From Mycolicibacterium hodleri (GTDB lineage Bacteria > Actinomycetota > Actinomycetes > Mycobacteriales > Mycobacteriaceae): a DNA stretch of 64,000 nucleotides. The translations under genes were made by a program, and so were the position numbers. Shown piece after piece: positions 51,831 through 60,567 of the stretch. The notes below the pieces were generated by a model that made no database searches, was not told the origin of the DNA, and saw only the letters and a list, made by a program, of their open reading frames with translations. The stretch covers positions 1-64,000 of the forward strand of contig NZ_JACKTL010000052.1 in the NCBI RefSeq assembly GCF_025822245.1, read 5' to 3'. Numbering within the stretch: position 1 is the stretch's first letter; each line of letters opens with the position of its first letter.

Positions 51831-54635
51831 ATGAGCGTGTTCGCCGAGTCGCCGCACGACAATGCGTCGCAGGAATTCCCGGCCATTTCACCGCGGCAGA
51901 CGACGGGGAAGGCCAAACGTCCTGCACGGTGGGCATTGGGCAACTGGCCCGTTCGCTGGAAAGTTCTCGCGATCGTGGTGGTGCCGTTGCTCTTGGTCGG
52001 CGTCCTGGGCGGCTTGCGGGTTCATTCGGGATGGACCACCGCAAGCGAGCTTCGGTTGGCGGCCGACCGTGCCGAGTTGGTGCCCTCGATTTCCGAGTAC
52101 ATGGCCGCACTGGACGGCGCCCTGTTGGCCAACTCCGCAGGCGGTGACGTCCAAGCGTCGTTGAACGCGTTCGACACCAGCAAGCAGAAACTGCAGAACC
52201 AACTCTCGGCCACCGACGTGGAACCGGACGTGCGGGCCGGCGTGACCGGTCTGCTCGACGACGGTCAGTCCCTGCTGAACGAGGTCACGGCCAACGGCGT
52301 CGACCTGCGGGGCCGCATCACCGCCTATGCGCCGATCCTGCTGTCCGCCGAGGACGCGATCAACGGATCGGTACGCGTCGACGACGAACGCATCCGTGCC
52401 GAGGCGCTCGGCCTCAGTCGGGCCGTGGGCGCGCGTGGCCAGATGGCGATGGAGCAGCTCCTGGTCAACCTCGGCGGCGAACTTCCCGAACCGGAACTGC
52501 GCACCTCGATGATCACGTTGGCCGGCACCGAGCCGTCGACGTTGTCCGGGATGTCGCAGGTGCTCGGCGTCGGCTCGCCGGACGCGCAGAAGCTGAAAGA
52601 AGAAATGGTCCGGCGGATGGCCCTGATGTCGGACCCCGCCGTCGGCTTGGTCGCCAACCCCGAACTGAGTCAGTCGCTGCAGACCACCAACGACATCGCC
52701 GAGAAGGTCGTCGACTCGACGACGGCGGCCGTCACCTCCGGGGTCGAGGATCAAGCCAACGCCAAGCGTCACGAGGCGATCCGCGACTCGGCGATCGTCG
52801 GAGCGGCCGTCCTCCTGGCGCTCGTGATCATGCTGTTCGTGGCTCGCTCCCTGGTGCGGCCCCTGCGGAAACTGCGCGACGGCGCGCTGAAGGTGGCGCA
52901 CGAAGACCTCGCTCAGGAGATCGAGCGGGTGCGGTCGGGAGGTGCGCCGGGGCCGGTTCAGCCGCTGCCGGTGAACACCACCGAGGAGGTCGGGCAGGTC
53001 GCCCACGCCGTCGACGAACTACACGAGCAGGCGGTCTTCCTGGCCGGCGAGCAAGCCCGGCTTCAGCTTCAGATCGGCGACATGTTCGAGACGTTGTCGC
53101 GCCGCAGCCGTTCTCTGGTGGACCAGCAGCTGGGAATCATCGACCGCCTCGAGCGCGACGAGGAAGATCCCGAGCGGTTGGACAGTCTCTTCAAGCTCGA
53201 CCACCTCGCCGCCCGCATGCGACGCAACGGCGCCAACCTGCTGGTGCTGGCCGGGTCCCGGGTGCAGCGCGAGGAGACCGACCCGGTCCCGGTCGCCACC
53301 GTCGTCAACGCCGCCGCCTCCGAGGTCGAGGACTACGCCCGGATCGTCACCGGGCACCTGCCCGAGAGCGAGATCGCCGGTGTGGTCGCGAGTGACCTCG
53401 TCCATCTTCTCGCCGAGCTTCTGGACAACGCGCTGAGGTACTCGCCGCCCGTGTCCGACGTCCAGGTGACGGCGGTGCGCACCGGCAACGGCGGTTTGGT
53501 CATCGAGGTCGGCGACTACGGCCTCGGCATGACCGACGCCGATCTGCGGGTGGCCAACACTCGCCTGCAGTCCGGCGGTGAGGTCAACCCGTACACCGCC
53601 CGGCACATGGGTCTGTTCGTGGTGGGCAGGCTGGCGGCGCAGCACGGTTTGGTGGTCCGTCTGCGCAACACCATTGCCGCCGAACCGCATTCGGGGACCA
53701 CGGCCGGGGTGTTCATTCCCGCCGAGTCGCTCCTGCACGGCCCTGGCGAACCCGTCGCGTCGGACTACGGCATGCCTGCCGAACCGCACCTCGCCGTGGT
53801 GCCGACGCATTCCTCCGCCGACGAGCAGGACGAGTATTCGGGCTACCAGCACTACGAGGACTACTTGGAGCAGCCGGAACATCACGACGAGGTCGCCAGC
53901 GCGCCCGAATACCCCGAGTACCGCAACGGCCACGCCGACGTCCCGATTTCGCTTCTGCCGCAACGCAATCCAGGAGCCAGTGGCATCGCCAACATTCCGT
54001 CCGCACCAATCGAACCTCAGCCCGCGGACACCCGGGAGCGCTGGGACGAACGACGGTGGCCCGAGGACGACTGGCCGGCCGATCCGACCGCCGCACGACC
54101 GGTCCCGACCGACACGTCGTCGTTCTTCGGGGGCGGTTCGGGCAACGATGCGCGTCACCCCGAACCGGTGGAGCCACCGGAGGCGGAGTCGGCGCCCGAA
54201 CCCCGGCCCGCCACCGGCGGATCGATCTTCGACACCATGGTCTCGGAGTGGTTGATCGACGACCCGTTCAAGCTCGCCAAGAGCAGCGACCTGGACTGGA
54301 AGACCGTGTGGGATCAGGGCTGGTCGGCCGCCGCGGCGGCCGAGGAGGCCCCGGTACGGGAGCGCACCGAAGAAGGTCTGCCGGTGCGTCAGCCCGGCGC
54401 GCGGCTCATTCCTGGTGCCGCGGCCCCCGACGACCGCGGCCGCAACGGGCGCAACGGCGGTGCCCATCGTGGGGCCGACGCGCCCGAGGAACTCGACGAC
54501 TCTACCTTCGACACCGGCCCGATCATGATTCCGCGGGACCCCGAGGCCGTTCGCAGCAGCATCGGCAGCCACTTCGGCGGCGTGCACGCGGGCCGCTCCC
54601 ATGCCCGCGACGCGAGTTCGACGGACGAGGACTGA
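51831..54635 (+). CDS. Sensor histidine-kinase-like protein of the conservon (Rv3365c homologue)
   Basis: 934 residues. A cytosolic N-terminus precedes a membrane helix at about 45-65 (VLAIVVVPLLLVGVLGGLRV), an extracellular helical nitrate-sensor-like domain, a second helix at about 320-340 (IVGAAVLLALVIMLFVA) and a HAMP-like linker. The HATPase domain has an N-box (HLLAELLDNALRYSPP), VGDYGLGM and MGLFVVGRLA. A disordered Pro-rich C-terminal third follows. The phospho-acceptor region is atypical (KLDHLAARMRRNGANLLVLAGSR), so kinase activity is uncertain. It heads the operon leading to mfpA. ATG 51831 is chosen over the longer open frame; the ribosome-binding site is weak. Confidence 0.88.
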   Translation: MSVFAESPHDNASQEFPAISPRQTTGKAKRPARWALGNWPVRWKVLAIVVVPLLLVGVLGGLRVHSGWTTASELRLAADRAELVPSISEYMAALDGALLANSAGGDVQASLNAFDTSKQKLQNQLSATDVEPDVRAGVTGLLDDGQSLLNEVTANGVDLRGRITAYAPILLSAEDAINGSVRVDDERIRAEALGLSRAVGARGQMAMEQLLVNLGGELPEPELRTSMITLAGTEPSTLSGMSQVLGVGSPDAQKLKEEMVRRMALMSDPAVGLVANPELSQSLQTTNDIAEKVVDSTTAAVTSGVEDQANAKRHEAIRDSAIVGAAVLLALVIMLFVARSLVRPLRKLRDGALKVAHEDLAQEIERVRSGGAPGPVQPLPVNTTEEVGQVAHAVDELHEQAVFLAGEQARLQLQIGDMFETLSRRSRSLVDQQLGIIDRLERDEEDPERLDSLFKLDHLAARMRRNGANLLVLAGSRVQREETDPVPVATVVNAAASEVEDYARIVTGHLPESEIAGVVASDLVHLLAELLDNALRYSPPVSDVQVTAVRTGNGGLVIEVGDYGLGMTDADLRVANTRLQSGGEVNPYTARHMGLFVVGRLAAQHGLVVRLRNTIAAEPHSGTTAGVFIPAESLLHGPGEPVASDYGMPAEPHLAVVPTHSSADEQDEYSGYQHYEDYLEQPEHHDEVASAPEYPEYRNGHADVPISLLPQRNPGASGIANIPSAPIEPQPADTRERWDERRWPEDDWPADPTAARPVPTDTSSFFGGGSGNDARHPEPVEPPEAESAPEPRPATGGSIFDTMVSEWLIDDPFKLAKSSDLDWKTVWDQGWSAAAAAEEAPVRERTEEGLPVRQPGARLIPGAAAPDDRGRNGRNGGAHRGADAPEELDDSTFDTGPIMIPRDPEAVRSSIGSHFGGVHAGRSHARDASSTDED

Positions 54636-54642
54636 CCGATAC

Positions 54643-55050
54643 ATGACCCGTCCGACCCAGCGTGACTCCCTTGACTGGCTGGTCTCCAAGTTCGCCCACG
54701 AGGTGGCTGGCGTATCGCACGCCATCCTGGTGTCCGCCGACGGTCTGCTGATGGCCTCCAGTGCACACATGCCCGTCGAGCGCGCCGATCAGCTCGCGGC
54801 GGTGACGTCGGGTCTGGCCAGTCTGTCGGCGGGGGCCGCCCAGCTCTTCGACGGCGGACACGTGCTGCAGTCGGTCGTCGAGATGGAGAACGGCTACCTG
54901 CTGCTGATGCGGGTCGGCGACGGATCGAACCTCGCGACGTTGGCGACCAGGTCGTGCGACATCGGTCAGATCGGCTATGAGATGGCGATCCTGGTCGAAC
55001 GCGTCGGCACCGTGATCCAGTCGGCCCGCCGCACGGCCCCGCGTTCGTGA
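54643..55050 (+). CDS. Roadblock/LC7 protein of the conservon (Rv3364c homologue)
   Basis: 135 residues, roadblock fold (FAHEVAGVSHAILVSADGLLMASS; QSVVEMENGYLLLMRVGDGSNLATLA). Proteins of this fold act as regulators of small GTPases such as the MglA-like protein two genes downstream. ATG 54643, eight bases after the sensor gene stop. Family length is complete. Second gene of the CvnABCD-type set. Confidence 0.92.
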   Translation: MTRPTQRDSLDWLVSKFAHEVAGVSHAILVSADGLLMASSAHMPVERADQLAAVTSGLASLSAGAAQLFDGGHVLQSVVEMENGYLLLMRVGDGSNLATLATRSCDIGQIGYEMAILVERVGTVIQSARRTAPRS

Positions 55051-55056
55051 GCGCCG

Positions 55057-55446
55057 ATGACACTTCCGCCGCGCGATGCCTGGGAGCCAGGTAGACCGCT
55101 GATCGAGGTCAGCTTGGTCCGGCCGTACACACTGACCGCCGGCCGGACGACGTCGCCGGTCGACCTTCCGCTCGAGGCGCCCATCCGCACGTTGCACCCC
55201 GCGCCCGCGCCCCGATGGCCGAGCAGCGACGTGCGGGCCAAGATCCTCGAACTCGGCGTCGACGGCCCCTCGGTGGCGGAGATCGCGGCGCGTCTCGCAT
55301 TGCCGCTCGGCGTCGCGCGCGTGTTGATCGGCGATCTGGTCACGCAGGACTATCTTCGAGTGGACGCCACCTTGGGCGCGTCGGCGACCACCGACGAGAG
55401 ACGTGAACTGATCGGAAGGACACTGCGTGGCCTACGGGCACTCTGA
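55057..55446 (+). CDS. DUF742 protein of the conservon (Rv3363c homologue)
   Basis: 129 residues. The RPYTLTAGRT motif near residue 27 and a winged-helix-like C-terminus (ILELGVDGPSVAEIAARLALPLGVARVLIGDLV) are typical of DUF742. It may link the roadblock protein to the GTPase; biochemical role unknown. ATG 55057, six bases after the previous stop; its last 20 bases overlap the GTPase gene. Confidence 0.9.
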   Translation: MTLPPRDAWEPGRPLIEVSLVRPYTLTAGRTTSPVDLPLEAPIRTLHPAPAPRWPSSDVRAKILELGVDGPSVAEIAARLALPLGVARVLIGDLVTQDYLRVDATLGASATTDERRELIGRTLRGLRAL

Positions 55447-56032
55447 GCGCTCAGCCGCCGCATCAGGGTCGTCGCGCAGGCGCTCAAGCACGAAGATCGT
55501 CATCTCCGGCGGCTTCGGCGCCGGCAAGACCACCTTCGTCGGCGCCGTCTCGGAGATCATGCCCCTGCGCACCGAGGCCATCGTGACCAACGCGTCGCAG
55601 GGCCTCGACGTGCTCGGCGCCACCCCGAACAAGAACACCACGACGGTGGCGATGGACTTCGGCCGCATCACCCTGCCCGACGACTTGGTGCTCTACCTGT
55701 TCGGCACGCCCGGGCAGCGCCGCTTCTGGTTCATGTGGGACGACCTGGTTCGCGGCGCGATCGGCGCGATCATCCTGGTCGACGTGCGGCGCCTGGAGGA
55801 CAGCTTCGCCGCCGTCGACTTCTTCGAAGCCCGCCAGCTGCCCTTCCTCATCGCCGTGAACGTATTCGACGGTGGGCCCCGGTATTCGGCGGACGCGGTC
55901 CGCCAGGCCCTCGCGCTTCGCCCCACCATCCCGGTGCTCGACGTCGACGCGCGGGACCGCAACTCGGCGAAGGCGGCGTTGATCGCGATCACCGAGTACG
56001 CGCTGATGAACCTCAGCTCGATGCCCGGCTGA
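55427..56032 (+). CDS. mfpB: Conservon GTPase (MfpB-like, Rv3362c homologue)
   Basis: 201 residues, small Ras/MglA-like GTPase. P-loop GGFGAGKTT at residues 28-36; switch II region LFGTPGQRRFWFMWDDLVRGA; NVFDGG replaces the canonical NKxD guanine motif. Starts GTG 55427 within the DUF742 gene. In M. smegmatis the GTPase next to mfpA has been reported to modulate MfpA action on gyrase, so the symbol is used on position and similarity. Confidence 0.88.
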   Translation: MAYGHSERSAAASGSSRRRSSTKIVISGGFGAGKTTFVGAVSEIMPLRTEAIVTNASQGLDVLGATPNKNTTTVAMDFGRITLPDDLVLYLFGTPGQRRFWFMWDDLVRGAIGAIILVDVRRLEDSFAAVDFFEARQLPFLIAVNVFDGGPRYSADAVRQALALRPTIPVLDVDARDRNSAKAALIAITEYALMNLSSMPG

Positions 56033-56034
56033 CG

Positions 56035-56598
56035 GTGAGCGGCTTCGACCAGCAGTGGGTGGACCAGGAGTTCACCGGGCACGACTTTCGCGACGAGGAC
56101 CTGAGCCGGCTGCGCACCGAACGCGTCGTGTTCACCGAATGCGACTTCAGTGGCGTCGACCTCTCCGAATCCGAGCACCAGGGGTCGGCCTTCCGCAACT
56201 GCACCTTCCGCCGCACGTCGCTGATGCACACCGTGTTCCGCCAGTGCACGCTGCTGGGGTCGGTGTTCACCGAGTGCCGGCTGCGGCCCGTCACGATGGT
56301 CGAGGTGGATCTGACGCTCGCCGTGCTCGGCGGGTGCGATCTGCGCAGCATCGACCTCGCGGACTGTCGACTGCGCGAGGCCAACCTCGTCGGCACCGAC
56401 CTGCGCAAGGCGGTGCTGCGCGGGGCCGACCTGCGTGGGGCGAGAACGCAGAACGTCCGCCTCGAGGAGGCCGATCTGCGGGGTGCGCTGACCGACCCGA
56501 CGTTCTGGACGACGGCATCGGTGCGGGGTGCCAAGATCGACGTCAACCAGGCCCTCGGATATGCCGCCGCGCACGGGTTGGACGTCCACGGCGGGTGA
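56035..56598 (+). CDS. mfpA: Pentapeptide-repeat gyrase-binding protein MfpA
   Basis: 187 residues of right-handed quadrilateral beta-helix repeats with the A(D/N)Lxx rhythm (FSGVDLSES, CDLRSIDLADCRLREANLVGTDLRKAVLRGADLRGA, in parts), interrupted once mid-chain as in MfpA. It mimics DNA, binds gyrase and lowers fluoroquinolone sensitivity. GTG 56035 begins three bases after the GTPase stop, the conservon context known from Rv3361c. The length matches family members (183-192 aa). Confidence 0.93.
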   Translation: MSGFDQQWVDQEFTGHDFRDEDLSRLRTERVVFTECDFSGVDLSESEHQGSAFRNCTFRRTSLMHTVFRQCTLLGSVFTECRLRPVTMVEVDLTLAVLGGCDLRSIDLADCRLREANLVGTDLRKAVLRGADLRGARTQNVRLEEADLRGALTDPTFWTTASVRGAKIDVNQALGYAAAHGLDVHGG

Positions 56599-56607
56599 CG
56601 CCCGGGG

Positions 56608-59229
56608 TCAGCCCGCCTTGAGGCGAATCTTGAAGCGCACGAAGCACAAGTAGAAGATCGACAACGCGCCCAGCATCGCCATGTCAAAGAGCCAGGTACC
56701 CGAGTTGTGCTTCCACAGCGAATCGTCGGGCATGATCGGCGGCTTCACCATGTCGGTGACGCCCACCGTCGAGGCCGTCGCCGCGAAGCCCCAGCGGGCC
56801 GGGGTCACCCACGACATCTGGTTCAGCGGGATGCGGCCCGTGACCGGGATCAGACCGCCGGAGAACACCAGCTGCGACATCACCGCCACGACGAGCAGCG
56901 GCATGATCTGATCGCTGGTCTTCGCCAGCGCCGACAGCGCGAGGCCGACGGTGGCCGCGCAGATGGTGGCGGCGGCCATGCCCATGAACAGTTCGAGCGC
57001 GGCGGACACGTCGCCGCCGCCGAGCACCAGGGGACCGTTCTTCGGCAACCCGACGCCGATGAGCGTGATCGCCGTGACGATCCCGGACTGCACGATTGCG
57101 AACACCGAGTAGATGCAGACCTTGGCAAGCAGGTAGGCGGTGGTCGACAACCCGACGGCCTGTTCGCGCAGGAAGATCGCGCGTTCACCGATGAGGTCGC
57201 GGACCGTCAGGGCAGTACCCATGAAGATGGCGCCGACGTTGAGCAGCACCAGCACCTGGCCCGGCTGGTTGGGCGCGTCGCCCAGCGGATTGGGTTGGCC
57301 GAAGCCGGTGGAGCCGGGCACCGACAGCGAGAGCACGCCCATGATGAAGGGCAGGATCGCCAGGAACGCGAAGTACCCGCGGTCGGAGACGATGAGCCGC
57401 ATCTGCCGGCGGGCGATCGTCGAGAACTGCTTGATCGTGCTGGTGTGCACGGGCTTGCCCAGCTCCGCGGCTTCCTGCTTCGGCGGTGCCGGCGGTGGCG
57501 GGCCGTGGCGCTCGAGGTACTTGCGCTTGGCGCCTTCGGGGTCGCCCGCCACGGAGGAGAAGATGTCGGCCCAGTTCGTGGTGCCGAGCTCCGGGCCGAT
57601 CTGGCTCGGTGGCCCGCTGAAGGCCGTCTTGCCGCCAGGCGCGAGCAGCAGCACCTGGTCGCACACGTCGAGGTAGGTCAGCGAGTGCGTCACCACCAGC
57701 ACGACGCGGCCGGCGTCGGCGAGCTGCCGCAGCATCGTCATGACCTGGCGGTCCAGCGCCGGGTCGAGACCGGAGGTGGGCTCGTCGAGGATCAGCAGCG
57801 ACGGGCCGGTCAGCAGCTCCAAGGCGACCGAGGCGCGCTTGCGCTGGCCGCCGGAGAGCTTGTCGACGCGGGTGTCGAGGTGCTTGGTCATCTCGAGTTC
57901 CTCGAGCACCTCCATGACGACCCGCTCGCGGTCCTCCTTGTCGGTGTCGGGGGGCAACCGGAGTTCGGCGGCGTACATCAGCGCCTGCCGGACGGTCAGC
58001 TGCCCGTGGACGACGTCGTCCTGCGGCACCATCCCGATACGAGAGCGGAGCGAGGCGTACTCGGCGTGGACGTCGTGGCCCTCGAAGGTCACGGTGCCCG
58101 ACGTGGGATGGGTGTAGCCGGCGATCAGCCGGGCGAAGGTCGACTTGCCGGCACCCGACGGACCGATCAGTGCGGTCAGGGTGCCCGGGCGGGCGGCCAG
58201 CGAGATGTTGTCGAGCAGCGTCTTGTTGCCCTCGATGGTCCACGTGACGCCGTGAACGTCGAGGCCGCCGGTGCGGGTGGCGACGTCGGATTCGTTGCGG
58301 CGGGCGAGGGTGCCGCCGCCGAAGACGAGGTCGATGTTGCCGATGGTGACGACGTCGCCGTCGTGCAGCACCTCGGAGTCGACGCGCTGGCCGTTGACGA
58401 ACGTGCCGTTGATGCTGCGGTTGTCGAGGATCTGGGTGCCGCCGGGGCCGGTGACCAGCGTGGCGTGATGACGGGAGGCCAGGACGTCGGGGATGACGAT
58501 GTCGTTGTCGGTGGCGCGACCGATCTTGATCCCGCCGGGGGGCACCTCGGGTGCCCGGCCCGGCCGCAGGATCTTGAGCATGCTGGTCGCGAGGTTGCCC
58601 TCGGGCGCACGCGGGGCCGCGGCGGGACCCATTTGCGTGGCGGTCGGGTCGACGTTGGTAGCCGTCAGCGGCCGTTGGACGGGGTGCGGGGCGCTGGGCG
58701 GGCGGTAGGCCTGGGGTCCGCTGGTGGGCGGCGGTCCCGCCGGGTACATCGGCTGCGGTCGGGACGACGACTGCGAATAGGTCGGTTGCGTCCGTGACGG
58801 GGGAGGCTGGGTGCGGGGATAGCCGGTCGACGGCTGGCTGGGCTGGCTGGTCCACGACCCGCTCGGGCGCCCGGCGACCGGCACCTTGGCGGTTTGCGGC
58901 GGGGTGCCCGCCGAGCCCTGGTGGCGGCCGACCTCGAACGTCAGGCGCGGACCGTCCGGGTTGCCGAGGTTGACGGCCATGCCGTCGGTGATGTCGACCA
59001 TTGGGACGCGCTGACCGTTCACGTACAACCCGTTGAGGCTGCCGTTGTCGACGGCGACCCAGCGGCCCTGGTCGAAGCGGAGCAGCAGGTGCGCGCGGGA
59101 GATCAGCGGGTGGGCAATGCGGACGTCGGCGCGCAGGTCACGCCCGACGACGACGTCGTTGCCGGGCGAGAAGGTGCGGGGGGACCCGTCATACCGAACT
59201 GTCAGCGCGGGTGGGGCAGATCGCGTCAT
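56608..59229 (-). CDS. FHA-ABC exporter, Rv1747-like
   Basis: 873 residues. FHA domain 1 at about 10-105 (VVVGRDLRADVRIAHPLISRAHL), a Pro/Gln/Ser-rich linker with many Thr (possible kinase sites), FHA domain 2 at about 215-305 (IKIGRATDNDIVIPDVLASRHHA). An ABC ATPase follows (Walker A GPSGAGKST, signature LSGGQRKR, Walker B LLILDEPTSGLDP), then an ABC2 membrane domain of about six helices. Rv1747 is phosphorylated by Ser/Thr kinases and is linked to PIM export. No kinase gene is adjacent here. ATG 59229; convergent with mfpA. Confidence 0.92.
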   Translation of the reverse strand: MTRSAPPALTVRYDGSPRTFSPGNDVVVGRDLRADVRIAHPLISRAHLLLRFDQGRWVAVDNGSLNGLYVNGQRVPMVDITDGMAVNLGNPDGPRLTFEVGRHQGSAGTPPQTAKVPVAGRPSGSWTSQPSQPSTGYPRTQPPPSRTQPTYSQSSSRPQPMYPAGPPPTSGPQAYRPPSAPHPVQRPLTATNVDPTATQMGPAAAPRAPEGNLATSMLKILRPGRAPEVPPGGIKIGRATDNDIVIPDVLASRHHATLVTGPGGTQILDNRSINGTFVNGQRVDSEVLHDGDVVTIGNIDLVFGGGTLARRNESDVATRTGGLDVHGVTWTIEGNKTLLDNISLAARPGTLTALIGPSGAGKSTFARLIAGYTHPTSGTVTFEGHDVHAEYASLRSRIGMVPQDDVVHGQLTVRQALMYAAELRLPPDTDKEDRERVVMEVLEELEMTKHLDTRVDKLSGGQRKRASVALELLTGPSLLILDEPTSGLDPALDRQVMTMLRQLADAGRVVLVVTHSLTYLDVCDQVLLLAPGGKTAFSGPPSQIGPELGTTNWADIFSSVAGDPEGAKRKYLERHGPPPPAPPKQEAAELGKPVHTSTIKQFSTIARRQMRLIVSDRGYFAFLAILPFIMGVLSLSVPGSTGFGQPNPLGDAPNQPGQVLVLLNVGAIFMGTALTVRDLIGERAIFLREQAVGLSTTAYLLAKVCIYSVFAIVQSGIVTAITLIGVGLPKNGPLVLGGGDVSAALELFMGMAAATICAATVGLALSALAKTSDQIMPLLVVAVMSQLVFSGGLIPVTGRIPLNQMSWVTPARWGFAATASTVGVTDMVKPPIMPDDSLWKHNSGTWLFDMAMLGALSIFYLCFVRFKIRLKAG

Positions 59230-59432
59230 CGGGTCCAACTGTATCGGTATCGACGTCGTGAGTGAGGTTGGTCCCGGCGTCCGCGCGCGCCGAGGTTGCG
59301 TGGCAAATGCGGCTACCTGGGTTGACGCCACCAGGCGACGGTTGCCGTGAACAGGTCTCGGGCGGATGTCGATTTGGCCGAGGAATGCCCGAGACCCTAG
59401 GGATTTTCCAGTTCGCGTGGTGTCGTAGACGG

Positions 59433-59921
59433 ATGTCGGCGACGAGGATTGCCTCTGCTTCAATGCGCAGCTGCGTTGCCGCCCTTGTCGTCGCCGGAAT
59501 CTCGGCTCTCGCGACAGCTACGGGATCGACGTTGCCGAGTGCCGCGGCCACGCCACCGAGCGTGTCGGCGGACAGCCAGGGTCGCGTCGACCCCGCCGCG
59601 AGATGCGGCCCCGACCGCACGGCCGTCGTACTGGGCCGGACGGCTCTGTCCCTCGTCGCCGTCTGCACCGACGGCCGCGGGCACTACGAGTACCGCGGTG
59701 TCCGGCTCAGCGATCGGGCGGTCCTCGTCCTGCCCGCCAGGCCGATGTCCAACGGCTGTTTCGGTGCCCGCTCCGACGACGTCGACTACACCGTGTCGGA
59801 GCGCAAACTCCTTCTGACGGCCGGGCTTCGGGTGCTACGCGACGAACCGATGACCGAGTTCGTGGACTACCGGGTCCCCACGGTGGTCGCGCAGCAGACG
59901 GCCAACCGCCAGATCAGTTGA
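59433..59921 (+). CDS. Secreted protein, paralogue of the next gene
   Basis: 162 residues from ATG 59433 (ATG 59463 also possible). Signal peptide MRSCVAALVVAGISALATA, then a domain with ARCGPDRTAVVLG, SLVAVCTDGRGHYEYRGVRLSDRAVLVL and VDYTVSERKLLLT. Two Cys (CGP, VCTD) likely form a disulphide. The same pattern recurs in the next gene, indicating tandem duplication. No family function recognised. Divergent from the FHA-ABC gene across about 200 bp. Confidence 0.78.
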   Translation: MSATRIASASMRSCVAALVVAGISALATATGSTLPSAAATPPSVSADSQGRVDPAARCGPDRTAVVLGRTALSLVAVCTDGRGHYEYRGVRLSDRAVLVLPARPMSNGCFGARSDDVDYTVSERKLLLTAGLRVLRDEPMTEFVDYRVPTVVAQQTANRQIS

Positions 59922-60012
59922 TCTTGCGACGCGCTCCCTTCGTGCCGCCACGACGCCGCACTTCAGTGCGACGATGGGACCGATGAGACGTACGCAATCG
60001 AAGGGCGAGGTC

Positions 60013-60567
60013 GTGGACCGTCAGCAGACGCGATGGCTGGGGCTGGCGGGGGTGGCACTGGGAGCGGTCGTGGTCGGCCTGTGTGGCACCACGGCGACCA
60101 GTGCCGCCGCGCCCCCGCCGACCGACCCCCGCGGCTTCGTCGACTCCACTGCGCGGTGTGCGCCGCCGAGCACCGCGGTCGCCTACGGCTACACGTCGAG
60201 CTCCCGGGTGGCGATCTGCAAGGACGAGTCCTCCGGCCAGCTTCAATACCGGGGCGTGCGGGTCACCGACGGCGCCCGGCTGATTCTCCAGGCCACGTCG
60301 ACCGATCGTGGATACGTCGCCGAGAACGACGGGATCACCTACACCGTCACCTCGAACGCTCTGATCATCAGCAACGGCAGTCAGCAGATCAGGACTGAGT
60401 CGATGGTCGACTTCCACGGATCGGCCCCGAGCTCGACGTCCGGGTCGTCGACCTCGTCGGCCCCGACGACGTCCACCCGACCGACGCAGTCGAGTGCGAT
60501 CCCCGAGACCACCACGCCGTCCACCCCGCTTCCGCCACCGCTGCCGGCGGAGGTCGGCGCGCGCTAG
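60013..60567 (+). CDS. Secreted protein, paralogue of the previous gene
   Basis: 184 residues from GTG 60013, preceded by GAAGGGCGAGG. Signal peptide (WLGLAGVALGAVVVGLCGTTATSAAA), then STARCAPPSTAVAYG, RVAICKDESSGQLQYRGVRVTDGARLIL and GITYTVTSNALII, parallel to the upstream gene. A Ser/Thr/Pro tail of about 50 residues is added. Function unknown. Its TAG shares the tetramer CTAG with the stop of the convergent flavoprotein gene. Confidence 0.78.
   Translation: MDRQQTRWLGLAGVALGAVVVGLCGTTATSAAAPPPTDPRGFVDSTARCAPPSTAVAYGYTSSSRVAICKDESSGQLQYRGVRVTDGARLILQATSTDRGYVAENDGITYTVTSNALIISNGSQQIRTESMVDFHGSAPSSTSGSSTSSAPTTSTRPTQSSAIPETTTPSTPLPPPLPAEVGAR

Noticed and set aside
56707..58797. Plus-strand open frame of 696 codons across the FHA-ABC gene
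   Set aside because: Low-complexity Gly/Arg/His/Val translation, antisense to a gene with intact Walker and FHA motifs.
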